Positions 56,157 through 62,892 of a stretch of DNA of 62,892 nt are shown one piece after another. The DNA is taken from assembly GCF_001953975.1 (NCBI RefSeq), contig NZ_MBEJ01000081.1, positions 1 to 62,892 on the forward strand. Direction: 5' to 3'. Numbering within the stretch: the stretch's first letter is position 1; each line of letters opens with the position of its first letter. The position numbers and the translations under genes are program-made. The stretch is from Mycobacterium sp. NS-7484. GTDB taxonomy: Bacteria; Actinomycetota; Actinomycetes; Mycobacteriales; Mycobacteriaceae. Below the pieces are notes generated by a model. That model saw only the letters and a list, made by a program, of their open reading frames with translations. It was not told the DNA's origin and searched no databases.

Positions 56157-57718
56157 CACTTCCGATCACCGTCCTGCCCCCGGGCAGCCTGGTTCAATAC
56201 CGGTGGGTCGAGAGCCCTTGTCGCCCCGATGAACTCGTTCCACCGGGCCCGCTCGACGGTGCGGTATCGGTCACTCAGCTTCGGTTCCACGGTGTGGGTG
56301 AACCTGGCCCGCGCGGCCAGGCCGGCCAAGTCGAGTTCACCGGCACCGATCGCCGCCAGCCCGGCAGCGCCCGCGGCGGTGTTGTCGTGATGATCGGCGA
56401 TGGCGATCGGCCGGCCGCACAGATCTGCTTGCCGTTGCATCAGCGCCGCGTTGACGCTCAGTCCCCCGTCAGCGCGCAGCCCGGCGACGGCGCCGAGTTC
56501 GGCGTCGACGGCATCGACCACGTCGGCAACCCGGTGGGCGATCCCGTCGAGCACGGCGAAGGCGAGATCGTGCCGATCGGTGGATGCCCGGAGCCCAGCG
56601 AACACGCCTGCGGCATCGGCACGCCACCACGGCGCGCCGATCCCGGTGAAACTCGGTGAGAACAACGGATGTTCCATCCGCAGGTCGAAATCCGCCGCCG
56701 CCGCGCAGGCCGCGGCGAGCTCACCCACGTGCGAAGCATCGTCGGCGAGGCCAAGCCCGACCAGCCAGTCCACGGCCGTCGCGGCGCTGAACACCCCACC
56801 TTCGACCGCCCATGCCTTCGGCTCCCCTGGAATGGCCCACGCGTAGGTCGGCATCAGACCGTGGCCGGGCCGCCGCGGGCTCGGACCGACGTTCGCGTCG
56901 ATGAAACACCCGGTGCCATAGGTGATTTTCGTGTCGCCGGGAGAGACGGCGCCGAGGGCGGCCATCGCGGCCAGTTGATCGGTGGCGCTGGCGTACAGCG
57001 GCGCGCCCAGTGTGGTCGGCAGCGGTTCGTCGAAGACGGTGTTGACCATCCACGGCAGCAGATCGAGATCGATGCCGAATGCCGCAGCGCAGTCCTGGTC
57101 GAACTGCAGCTGGTCGAGATCCATCAACTGCGTTCGGCTACCCGTCGACGGATCGGTGACGAAGGCGCCCCCGGCCAGCCGGAACATGAAAAACGCGTCG
57201 AGCGTTCCGATCGCAAGTGTTCCCGCTGCGGCCGCAGCGGCCACCTCGGGCACGTTGCGTAGCGTCCAGGCGATCTTGGCCGCCGAGTAGTACGGGTCCA
57301 GCTGCAGACCGGTGACCTGTGCGATTCGCGTGGCAGCTACCGTGCCGAGCATCGGCTCGACAACCGCACCGGCACGGCGGTCCGACCACAGAATTGCCTT
57401 CGAGAGCGGTTCCCCGGTACGCCGGTCGAAGGCGATGATCGATTCGCCCTGATTCGCCAGGCCGATGCCGCCCAGTTCCGCCCCGGCCACCGACGCCAGT
57501 GCCTCGCGCAGCGTCTCCTCGATCGCCGCGACCAACGCATTGCCGTCCTGCTCGTCCCAGCCCGGGAACGGATGGGTGGTCGAGGACTGGCGACGGGCCG
57601 TGGCCACGCAATTGCCGGCGTCGTCGTAGAGGTTGGTCCGGGTACTCGTGGTGCCCTGGTCGATCCCGGCCCACACCCGGGTCACCGGACCGCGGTGCGT
57701 CAACGGCTTGACTGACAA
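56156..57718 (-). CDS. FGGY-family kinase, glycerol-kinase-like with altered pocket
   Basis: 520 aa from TTG 57718, which has GGAGG 6 bases upstream; a GTG 36 bases later is the alternative. The N-terminal phosphate loop is GIDQGTTSTRT, and GTGCF and RADGGLSVN mark the second domain. Aligned by eye with E. coli GlpK, Glu92 (E84), Trp111 (W103), Tyr143 (Y135) and Asp247-Gln248 (D245-Q246) are kept. Gly91 replaces the glycerol-binding Arg83 (NQGES instead of NQRET). The substrate is therefore probably a glycerol-like polyol rather than glycerol. First gene of the operon, divergent from deoR. Confidence 0.85.
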   Translation of the reverse strand: MSVKPLTHRGPVTRVWAGIDQGTTSTRTNLYDDAGNCVATARRQSSTTHPFPGWDEQDGNALVAAIEETLREALASVAGAELGGIGLANQGESIIAFDRRTGEPLSKAILWSDRRAGAVVEPMLGTVAATRIAQVTGLQLDPYYSAAKIAWTLRNVPEVAAAAAAGTLAIGTLDAFFMFRLAGGAFVTDPSTGSRTQLMDLDQLQFDQDCAAAFGIDLDLLPWMVNTVFDEPLPTTLGAPLYASATDQLAAMAALGAVSPGDTKITYGTGCFIDANVGPSPRRPGHGLMPTYAWAIPGEPKAWAVEGGVFSAATAVDWLVGLGLADDASHVGELAAACAAAADFDLRMEHPLFSPSFTGIGAPWWRADAAGVFAGLRASTDRHDLAFAVLDGIAHRVADVVDAVDAELGAVAGLRADGGLSVNAALMQRQADLCGRPIAIADHHDNTAAGAAGLAAIGAGELDLAGLAARARFTHTVEPKLSDRYRTVERARWNEFIGATRALDPPVLNQAARGQDGDRK

Positions 57719-57755
57719 CAAAAACCTCCGCTGCGTGCGATAACAAGAAGAGATC

Positions 57756-57802
57756 GAATCACAATCGATCATCTACATCAATAGTGTGATCGAAATTGAT
57801 TC
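57756..57802. promoter_or_regulatory. Inverted repeat between the kinase operon and deoR (probable operator)
   Basis: GAATCACAATCGATCA (57756-57771) is repeated inverted at 57787-57802, matching 13 of 16 bases: GAATCA and TCGATCA are exact around a 3-base core. The spacer is 15 bases. It fills the divergent promoter gap, so one DeoR tetramer could control both directions. A GATCG/CGATC palindrome (57752-57770) overlaps the first arm. Confidence 0.7.
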
Positions 57803-57820
57803 TCAGTACAGTGTTGGGCT

Positions 57821-58618
57821 GTGCCGGAACAACATGCCGAGGAGCGTCACGCGCACCTGCTCGACCTGCTGTCGCGTCAACCGTTCGCGTCTCTGGAAGA
57901 CATGCAGCGTGCGACAGGGGCGAGCACGCCGACGATCCGGCGAGACCTCTCGGCCCTCGAGCGACGCGGCCTCGTCAAACGGGTGCGCGGCGGCGCGTCG
58001 CGGGCGGCGGCGTCGAGCACCCTCGACGAGGCCTTCGATCTGCGGCGGCGGCGCAACGCTCGCGACAAGGGCGCGATCGCGGTGGCCGCCGCCGCCATGG
58101 TGAAGCCTCGCTCGTCGCTCCTGCTCAACGACGGCAGCACCACCCTGGCGCTGGCCGAGGAACTCGCCTCCGGAGCGCAACCGCTGTGGATGGCCACCTC
58201 CGGGCTCAACATCGGAGAGCGGCTCGCGAGTGTGCCCTCGTTCGAGGTACACGTGATCGGGGGTTCCCTGCGCGCCTCGTCGTTCGGCACCAGCGGCCCG
58301 CTGGCAACCGCGGCGATCGCCCAATTACGCGTGGACATCGCGTTTCTCGGTTGCGACGGGCTCGATCTCGACATGGGCGTTCGGTTCAACAGCCTGCCCG
58401 ACGCCGAAATCGCCTCGGCGATGGCCCGACAGGGACGACGGGTGGCGATCCTCGCCGACGCCGCCAAGGTCGGACAGAGCGCGATCGCCGGATCGCTGGC
58501 CTGGACCGACGTCGACGTGTTGGTCACCAACCAGCTCGACGACGCCTGGCGCGAGCATCTGCACGACGCGGGAGTCGAGACCATCGAATGTGATCCGCAC
58601 GTTGTGACCGACAGGTGA
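57821..58618 (+). CDS. DeoR/GlpR-family transcriptional repressor
   Basis: 265 aa, GTG start. The N-terminal DeoR helix-turn-helix (LLSRQPFASLEDMQRATGASTPTIRRDLSALERRGLVKRVRGGA) is followed by a sugar-phosphate-sensing domain with LLNDGSTTLALAEEL and FLGCDGLDLDMGVRFNS. It lies divergent from the kinase operon with a large inverted repeat in between, so it very likely represses that operon and senses its phosphorylated intermediate. TACAGT lies 8 bases before the GTG with no ribosome-binding site, suggesting a near-leaderless mRNA. Confidence 0.9.
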   Translation: MPEQHAEERHAHLLDLLSRQPFASLEDMQRATGASTPTIRRDLSALERRGLVKRVRGGASRAAASSTLDEAFDLRRRRNARDKGAIAVAAAAMVKPRSSLLLNDGSTTLALAEELASGAQPLWMATSGLNIGERLASVPSFEVHVIGGSLRASSFGTSGPLATAAIAQLRVDIAFLGCDGLDLDMGVRFNSLPDAEIASAMARQGRRVAILADAAKVGQSAIAGSLAWTDVDVLVTNQLDDAWREHLHDAGVETIECDPHVVTDR

Positions 58619-58642
58619 GACCCGCACGCCATACTGTGTGAC

Positions 58643-59020
58643 ATGGCAGACAAAGGCGACGGCCGCGCCCGCCCGGCCTCGGGACGGCAGCGGATTCGGA
58701 CACTGACGCAGGCCGCGCTCAACGCTGACATGACGGTGGAACAGGTCGACACCCTGCTCACCGACCTCAGCAATACCCTGGTCGATCTCAACAAGTCGAC
58801 CGGAGGTCTGGATGCCACCCTCGATCGGTTCAACGACACCATCACGCGGATCGACGAACTCGCGCCTCGGCTGATCGGTGTGGTCGACCGCCTGGAAGCC
58901 ATCGTGGACCGCGTCGAGGCGATCGTGGGTATCGGCGAGGCGGTGATGTCGCCGCTGGCCGCGACGGAGAACGCGGTTCGCGGGATGGTCAACCGAATCC
59001 GCGCGAGCGCCCACCTGTAA
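58643..59020 (+). CDS. Small coiled-coil protein of unknown function
   Basis: 125 aa. After a basic N-terminal stretch the chain is a long amphipathic helix: heptads of Leu/Val/Ile run through TLLTDLSNTLVDLNKSTGGL, and RIDELAPRLIGVVDRLEAIV, to VEAIVGIGEAVM. The pattern fits a coiled coil or a polyhydroxyalkanoate-granule (phasin)-like or membrane-surface protein; I cannot decide between them. A TACTGT hexamer lies 5 bases before the ATG, and no ribosome-binding site is seen. Converges with ppc, 16 bases apart. Confidence 0.75.
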   Translation: MADKGDGRARPASGRQRIRTLTQAALNADMTVEQVDTLLTDLSNTLVDLNKSTGGLDATLDRFNDTITRIDELAPRLIGVVDRLEAIVDRVEAIVGIGEAVMSPLAATENAVRGMVNRIRASAHL

Positions 59021-59036
59021 TCCCCGAGATGGCGGC

Positions 59037-61844
59037 TCAGCCGCTGTTACGAAGCGCGGTGGCCAATCCGCTCATGGTGAGCAGGATTCCGCGTTGCACC
59101 AACTCGTCGGCGTCACCCGCGCGGTATCGGCGCAGCAACTCGACCTGCAGATGATTGAGCGGTTCGAGATACGGGAACCGGTTGAACACCGAGCGCGCCA
59201 GGGCCGGGTTGTCGGCCAGCAGATCCTCCTGACCGGTGATGAGTTTGTACATCGCGATCGTGCGGCCGTGCTCGGCCACGATCTTGTCAAACACCCTGGC
59301 CCGCAGTTCTTCGTCGGCCACCAGTTCCGAATACCGGGCGGCCAGGCCAAGATCCGACTTCGCCATCACCTGCGCCATGTTCGACAGCACGGTGCGGAAG
59401 AACGGCCACCGGGCGTAGAGATCTTGCAGGACCGCCAGCCGGGACTCGTCGCCACCGATCCACTGCTCGAACGCGGTGCCGGTGCCGTACCAACCCGGCA
59501 ACATCACCCGGGACTGGCTCCAGGCCAGGACCCACGGAATGGCCCGCAGGTCGGCGATCGACGTGGTCGGCTTGCGGGAGCTGGGCCGGCTGCCGATGTT
59601 GAGCGCCCCGATCTCGCTGACCGGGGTCGACGCCTGAAAGTATTCGACGAATCCCGGTGTCTCGTGGACCAGTTCGGCATACGCCCGCCGGCCGAGGGCC
59701 GCCAGCTCGTCGAGCACCCGGTAGGCCGGCTCGGCATCATCCCCCAGCCCCTCGACGTCGAGCAGGGTGGATTCGAGCGTCGCGGCCAACAACGTCTCGA
59801 GGTTGCGGTGGGCGATCCGCGGTTCGGCGTATTTGGCGGCGATCACCTCGCCCTGTTCGGTGATCCGCAACGAACCCTGCACCGCTCCGGGCGGCTGAGC
59901 CAGGATCGCGTCATAGCTGGGCCCGCCGCCGCGGCCGACGGTGCCGCCTCGACCGTGAAAGAGCCGCAACCTGATCCCGGTCCGGCGGGCCGCCTCCACG
60001 AGTTCCAGTTCGGCCCGGTACAGCGCCCAGTTCGCCGCCAGGTAGCCGCCATCTTTGTTGGAGTCCGAATACCCCAGCATCACCTCCTGATGCTGAGCAC
60101 GCGCGGTGACGATGCCGCGGTACACCGGAAGCTCCAGTGCCGACTCCAGGATCGATGCTCCCCGCTGAAGATCGTCGATGGTTTCGAAGAGCGGCACGAT
60201 GCCGACGGGCGCGAACACCTGTCCGCCGTGGGCCGCTCCCGAAACATCGAGCAGGCCGGCCTCTTTCAGTAGCACCGCGACCTCAAGCAGATCCGAAACC
60301 GACTGACACATCGAGATGATGTAGTTGGGCACGGCTTGGGCTCCGAACACGCTGACCGCCCGGGCCGCGGCGGCCACGATGTCGAGTTCCTTACGGGCCA
60401 GCTCAGACAGCTCGGCGCCGTCGCCGATCAGCGGTCGGCGAGTGGCGATCTCACCGGCGAGAATTTCCACCCGGCGGGACTCCGGCAGCGAGGCGTAATC
60501 GGGATGCACACCGGCCCAGGCCAACAGCTCGGCGACCACCTGCTCGTGCACCTCGGAGTTCTGCCGCATGTCCAGGCCACACAGGTGGAATCCGAAGACC
60601 CGCACGGCTTCTCGCAGCCGGGCCATCCGATCGTCGGCCAGTATCGCACTGCCGCTGACACGCAGTGACGCGTCGACGGTGTCGAGATCGGCCAGGAATT
60701 CCTCCGGGGTGCGGTAGGCATCAAGCCCCAGATCCAGTTCGTGTTCGGGCTGCTCGTCGAGGACCTCTCGACCGGTGGCGGTCAGCCGGGCATGGATCAC
60801 CCGCAGCGCCCGCCGGTAGGGCTCGTCGGCTCGGGCCGGCTCATGGCAGGAATCGGCCAGCGCCATCAGCCCGTCAGTGACCGCGACCAGCCGCCCCGAC
60901 ATCGACAGTTCTTCTTCCAGAGCGGTGATCTCGGCGAAGTAGTGCGCAAAGGCCACATGGGCGGCCCGGCCGGTGGCCAGCCGCACCACGGCCGCGTCTA
61001 CGTTCGGATTGCCGTCTCGGTCACCGCCGATCCAGCTTCCCGGTCTCAGGATCGGTTGTTCCAGCAGCTGTGCATCGGGCCAGCGGGCCTGCAACGCCGT
61101 CCGCACCGCGGCGTTGACCTGTGGGATCACCTCGAAGAACGCCGCCGGGTAATAGCGCAGACCGGTTTCGATCTCGTCGGAGATCTTGAGCCGGGACAGC
61201 CGTACGAGCGCGGTCTGCCACAGCGTGAGGATGTGGCGACGCAACTCGACCTCGATATCACGGCCGTCGGGAGTGTGGGTCTGCCCGTGCAGGCGCAGCC
61301 GCATCAGCTCGGTGACCCGGTGCTGGGTGTCGAACACGGTGCGGCGCCGGGTTTCGGTGGGGTGAGCGGTGATCACCGGAGCCACCAGCGCGCCGCTCAA
61401 GGCGGCGGCCACCGCCGGCCCGTCGAGGTCGGCCGAATCGAGCTTGCGGTACGTCGCGGCCAGGCTGCTGTCCTGCGGCGGCTCGCCGGCTGCTTCGTGG
61501 ACGGCCCGGCGGCGCTCCCGGTGGATGTCCTCGGCGACGTTGGCCAGTAGCGCGAAGTGGGTGAAGGCCCGGATCACCGGGATGGCCCGGCGAACGTCGA
61601 TGCCGGAGAACAGATCCGCCAGCTCGGAACGATCGATCTCCGATCGGCGGACCCGGAACGATTCCACGCGAGCGCGCTCGACCAGGTCGAAGACCTCAGC
61701 GCCGTTCTGCTCGCGCACGGTGTCCCCGAGGATTGCGCCGAGCAACCGGATGTCCTCACGCATCGGCTCGGTGGCCTCGCGGCCGACCGGCGTGCGGTGT
61801 ACCGATCCGATCGGTTCGAGTGCGACATCACTGGAGTCGGCCAT
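59037..61844 (-). CDS. ppc: Phosphoenolpyruvate carboxylase
   Basis: 935 aa from ATG 61844. Makes oxaloacetate from PEP and bicarbonate to refill the TCA cycle. Catalytic motifs are all present: [12 protein letters not shown] (His), [20 protein letters not shown] and [19 protein letters not shown] (His/Arg), with the conserved C-terminal RNSG. No ribosome-binding site; GATACT lies 7 bases before the ATG and fits a leaderless start. The longer frame to 61880 adds 12 residues without support. Confidence 0.96.
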   Translation of the reverse strand: MADSSDVALEPIGSVHRTPVGREATEPMREDIRLLGAILGDTVREQNGAEVFDLVERARVESFRVRRSEIDRSELADLFSGIDVRRAIPVIRAFTHFALLANVAEDIHRERRRAVHEAAGEPPQDSSLAATYRKLDSADLDGPAVAAALSGALVAPVITAHPTETRRRTVFDTQHRVTELMRLRLHGQTHTPDGRDIEVELRRHILTLWQTALVRLSRLKISDEIETGLRYYPAAFFEVIPQVNAAVRTALQARWPDAQLLEQPILRPGSWIGGDRDGNPNVDAAVVRLATGRAAHVAFAHYFAEITALEEELSMSGRLVAVTDGLMALADSCHEPARADEPYRRALRVIHARLTATGREVLDEQPEHELDLGLDAYRTPEEFLADLDTVDASLRVSGSAILADDRMARLREAVRVFGFHLCGLDMRQNSEVHEQVVAELLAWAGVHPDYASLPESRRVEILAGEIATRRPLIGDGAELSELARKELDIVAAAARAVSVFGAQAVPNYIISMCQSVSDLLEVAVLLKEAGLLDVSGAAHGGQVFAPVGIVPLFETIDDLQRGASILESALELPVYRGIVTARAQHQEVMLGYSDSNKDGGYLAANWALYRAELELVEAARRTGIRLRLFHGRGGTVGRGGGPSYDAILAQPPGAVQGSLRITEQGEVIAAKYAEPRIAHRNLETLLAATLESTLLDVEGLGDDAEPAYRVLDELAALGRRAYAELVHETPGFVEYFQASTPVSEIGALNIGSRPSSRKPTTSIADLRAIPWVLAWSQSRVMLPGWYGTGTAFEQWIGGDESRLAVLQDLYARWPFFRTVLSNMAQVMAKSDLGLAARYSELVADEELRARVFDKIVAEHGRTIAMYKLITGQEDLLADNPALARSVFNRFPYLEPLNHLQVELLRRYRAGDADELVQRGILLTMSGLATALRNSG

Positions 61845-61939
61845 GCGGTCCAGTATCGGCGGACCGCCGACGAGCCGCACGTCTCACGCCGTACCCAGCG
61901 CGAAAAACCGCTGCTCACGCGGGTCGGACGGCCAGCGGC

Positions 61940-61967
61940 TGCTCATATGAGCAAAGTTATGCGCATA
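61940..61967. promoter_or_regulatory. Paired palindromes upstream of the sugar-binding gene
   Basis: TGCTCATATGAGCA (61940-61953) is a perfect 14-base palindrome. TATGCGCATA (61958-61967) is a perfect 10-base palindrome centred 16 bases further on. They lie about 85 bases before the GTG of the lipoprotein gene in the divergent gap from ppc. This looks like a two-site operator of a sugar-responsive regulator not included in the window. Confidence 0.55.
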
Positions 61968-62051
61968 TGTTGACGCGGCTACATCTTGGTTCCTAACGTG
62001 ATGGACGTCATGCGCGGGCCCCGTCACGATCGCGCACAGCTAGGAGGAACA

Positions 62052-62892
62052 GTGAGACTCGCAAAAGCCCTCTCAGGAATCGCGCTCGGCGCCGCAATGG
62101 CGATGGCCTCGACCGGCTGCTCGGTACCCGGCGACAACTCCGCCGGAAGCACCAACACGGTAGTCGACGGGCCCGTGAAGATCGGCTTCAGTCAGGCGAC
62201 CCAGCAGAGCCCGTTCTACGTCGGGCTCACCGATGCGGCCCGGGGGCAGGCCGAATCCCAGGGACACGAATTCTTCTACGCCGACGCCAACGGCGATGTG
62301 ACCAAACAGAACAACGATGTCCAGGACCTGATCACGCGCGGGGTCAACGTGCTGGTGATCAACCCCGTCGACCCCAAGGGCGTGACGCCGTCGTTGGTCG
62401 CCGCCGAGGCGGCCGGCATCGAGGTCGTCACCGTGGATCGACCGGTCGAGAAGGGGGCGGCGACGTTTGTCGGCCGCGACAACAAGGCCATGGGCGAGCT
62501 GGTCGGCAAGGCCGCCGTCGACACGCTGGGCCCGGCGGGCGGCAAGATCATCCAGATCCAGGGCGACGCCGGCGGCGCGGTGGCCCGTGACCGCGGCGAC
62601 GGTTTCAAGGCCGCGGTGGCGGCGCAGCCCAACATCACCGTGGTGGACGGGCCGTATGCCGACTACACCCGCTCCAAGGCCGTCACCGCGATGCAGGATC
62701 TGCTGCAGGCGCACCCCGACCTCAAGGGTGTCTACGCCCAGAACGACGACATGGCCCTGGGCGCCCTGCAGGTCCTCACCGAGAACAACCGCACCGACGT
62801 CAAGGTTTTCGGGGTCGACGGCCTCATGGAAGCGGTACGCGCCATAGCCACCGGCGACCAGTACATCGCCACCGCACTCAACGACCCCACCG
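62052..62892 (+). CDS. Sugar ABC transporter substrate-binding lipoprotein (partial)
   Basis: About 280 residues visible; the gene runs off the right edge. GTG start with AGGAGG 4 bases upstream. A signal peptide ends in a lipobox (ASTGC, Cys24), so the protein is lipid-anchored outside the membrane. The mature part is a type I periplasmic binding fold of the ribose/xylose group (VKIGFSQATQQSPFYVGLTDAARGQAE, GVNVLVINPVDPKG, NDDMALGALQVL). It probably feeds a sugar or polyol importer encoded to the right. The exact sugar is unknown. Confidence 0.9.
   Translation, partial: MRLAKALSGIALGAAMAMASTGCSVPGDNSAGSTNTVVDGPVKIGFSQATQQSPFYVGLTDAARGQAESQGHEFFYADANGDVTKQNNDVQDLITRGVNVLVINPVDPKGVTPSLVAAEAAGIEVVTVDRPVEKGAATFVGRDNKAMGELVGKAAVDTLGPAGGKIIQIQGDAGGAVARDRGDGFKAAVAAQPNITVVDGPYADYTRSKAVTAMQDLLQAHPDLKGVYAQNDDMALGALQVLTENNRTDVKVFGVDGLMEAVRAIATGDQYIATALNDPT

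Overview
The window is high-GC actinobacterial DNA and almost certainly comes from a fast-growing Mycobacterium (Mycolicibacterium). The core gene order matches, in reverse, the M. tuberculosis Rv1497-to-Rv1445c neighbourhood: lipL, meaB-mutBA, the stomatin/NfeD pair, hemH, inhA, fabG1, the VWA/DUF58/MoxR1 cluster, ripB-ripA, acn with its TetR regulator, an ABC-F protein, echA12, thioredoxin, the suf operon, mptB and its ABC transporter, ctaA, qor, ctaB, then tkt-tal-zwf-opcA-pgl. Features of slow growers are missing (no MazEF4 between meaB and mutB, no PE_PGRS genes, no intein in sufB). A phosphoenolpyruvate carboxylase gene and extra sugar/polyol genes follow, as in saprophytic species. Names are by recognition of protein sequence and gene order; no database search was run.

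Layout: 1-1014 is the 5' part of a Mas-like polyketide synthase, followed by a 0.96-kb non-coding stretch. 1974-8453 holds an esterase/beta-lactamase-fold gene and the methylmalonyl-CoA mutase operon with its G-protein chaperone. 8597-13520 has membrane and heme genes. 13605-15248 is the mycolic-acid FAS-II pair inhA/fabG1 (reverse strand). 15324-18479 is a MoxR-DUF58-VWA chaperone-type cluster, and 18614-20864 encodes the two NlpC/P60 peptidoglycan hydrolases RipB and RipA. 21087-25480 carries a small membrane protein gene diverging from acn-acnR. 25509-28696 and 28814-30593 are reverse-strand housekeeping and uncharacterised genes. 30676-36942 is the complete sufR-B-D-C-S-U-T iron-sulfur assembly operon. 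37053-45470 covers lipoglycan synthesis, an ABC exporter and heme A synthesis. 45652-52133 is the pentose phosphate operon. 52326-57718 is an unusual accessory operon (FGGY kinase, GlpA-like dehydrogenase, FAD oxidoreductase, 76-aa protein, EutH-family permease) divergent from a DeoR regulator. 58643-61844 holds a coiled-coil protein and ppc, and the window ends inside a sugar-binding lipoprotein gene.

Several regulatory signals can be read directly: a match to the corynebacterial AcnR operator in front of acn, a TCACAA-N5-TTGTGA palindrome over the start of sufR, four GTCACA boxes in front of ripA, a 16+16-bp inverted repeat between the kinase and deoR, and paired palindromes before the sugar-binding gene. 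Many genes have a TANNNT -10 hexamer 5-9 bases before the start codon and no ribosome-binding site, which suggests leaderless or near-leaderless mRNAs.

The best candidate for something undescribed is the 52326-57718 module. Its kinase looks like glycerol kinase but has Gly where the family has a glycerol-binding Arg, and it is co-transcribed with an ethanolamine-permease-like transporter although no ethanolamine-degradation genes are in view. A second oddity is in-frame tandem repeats at the very 5' ends of ripA (27-bp units) and an ABC transporter gene (33-bp units) that share a 10-base core.
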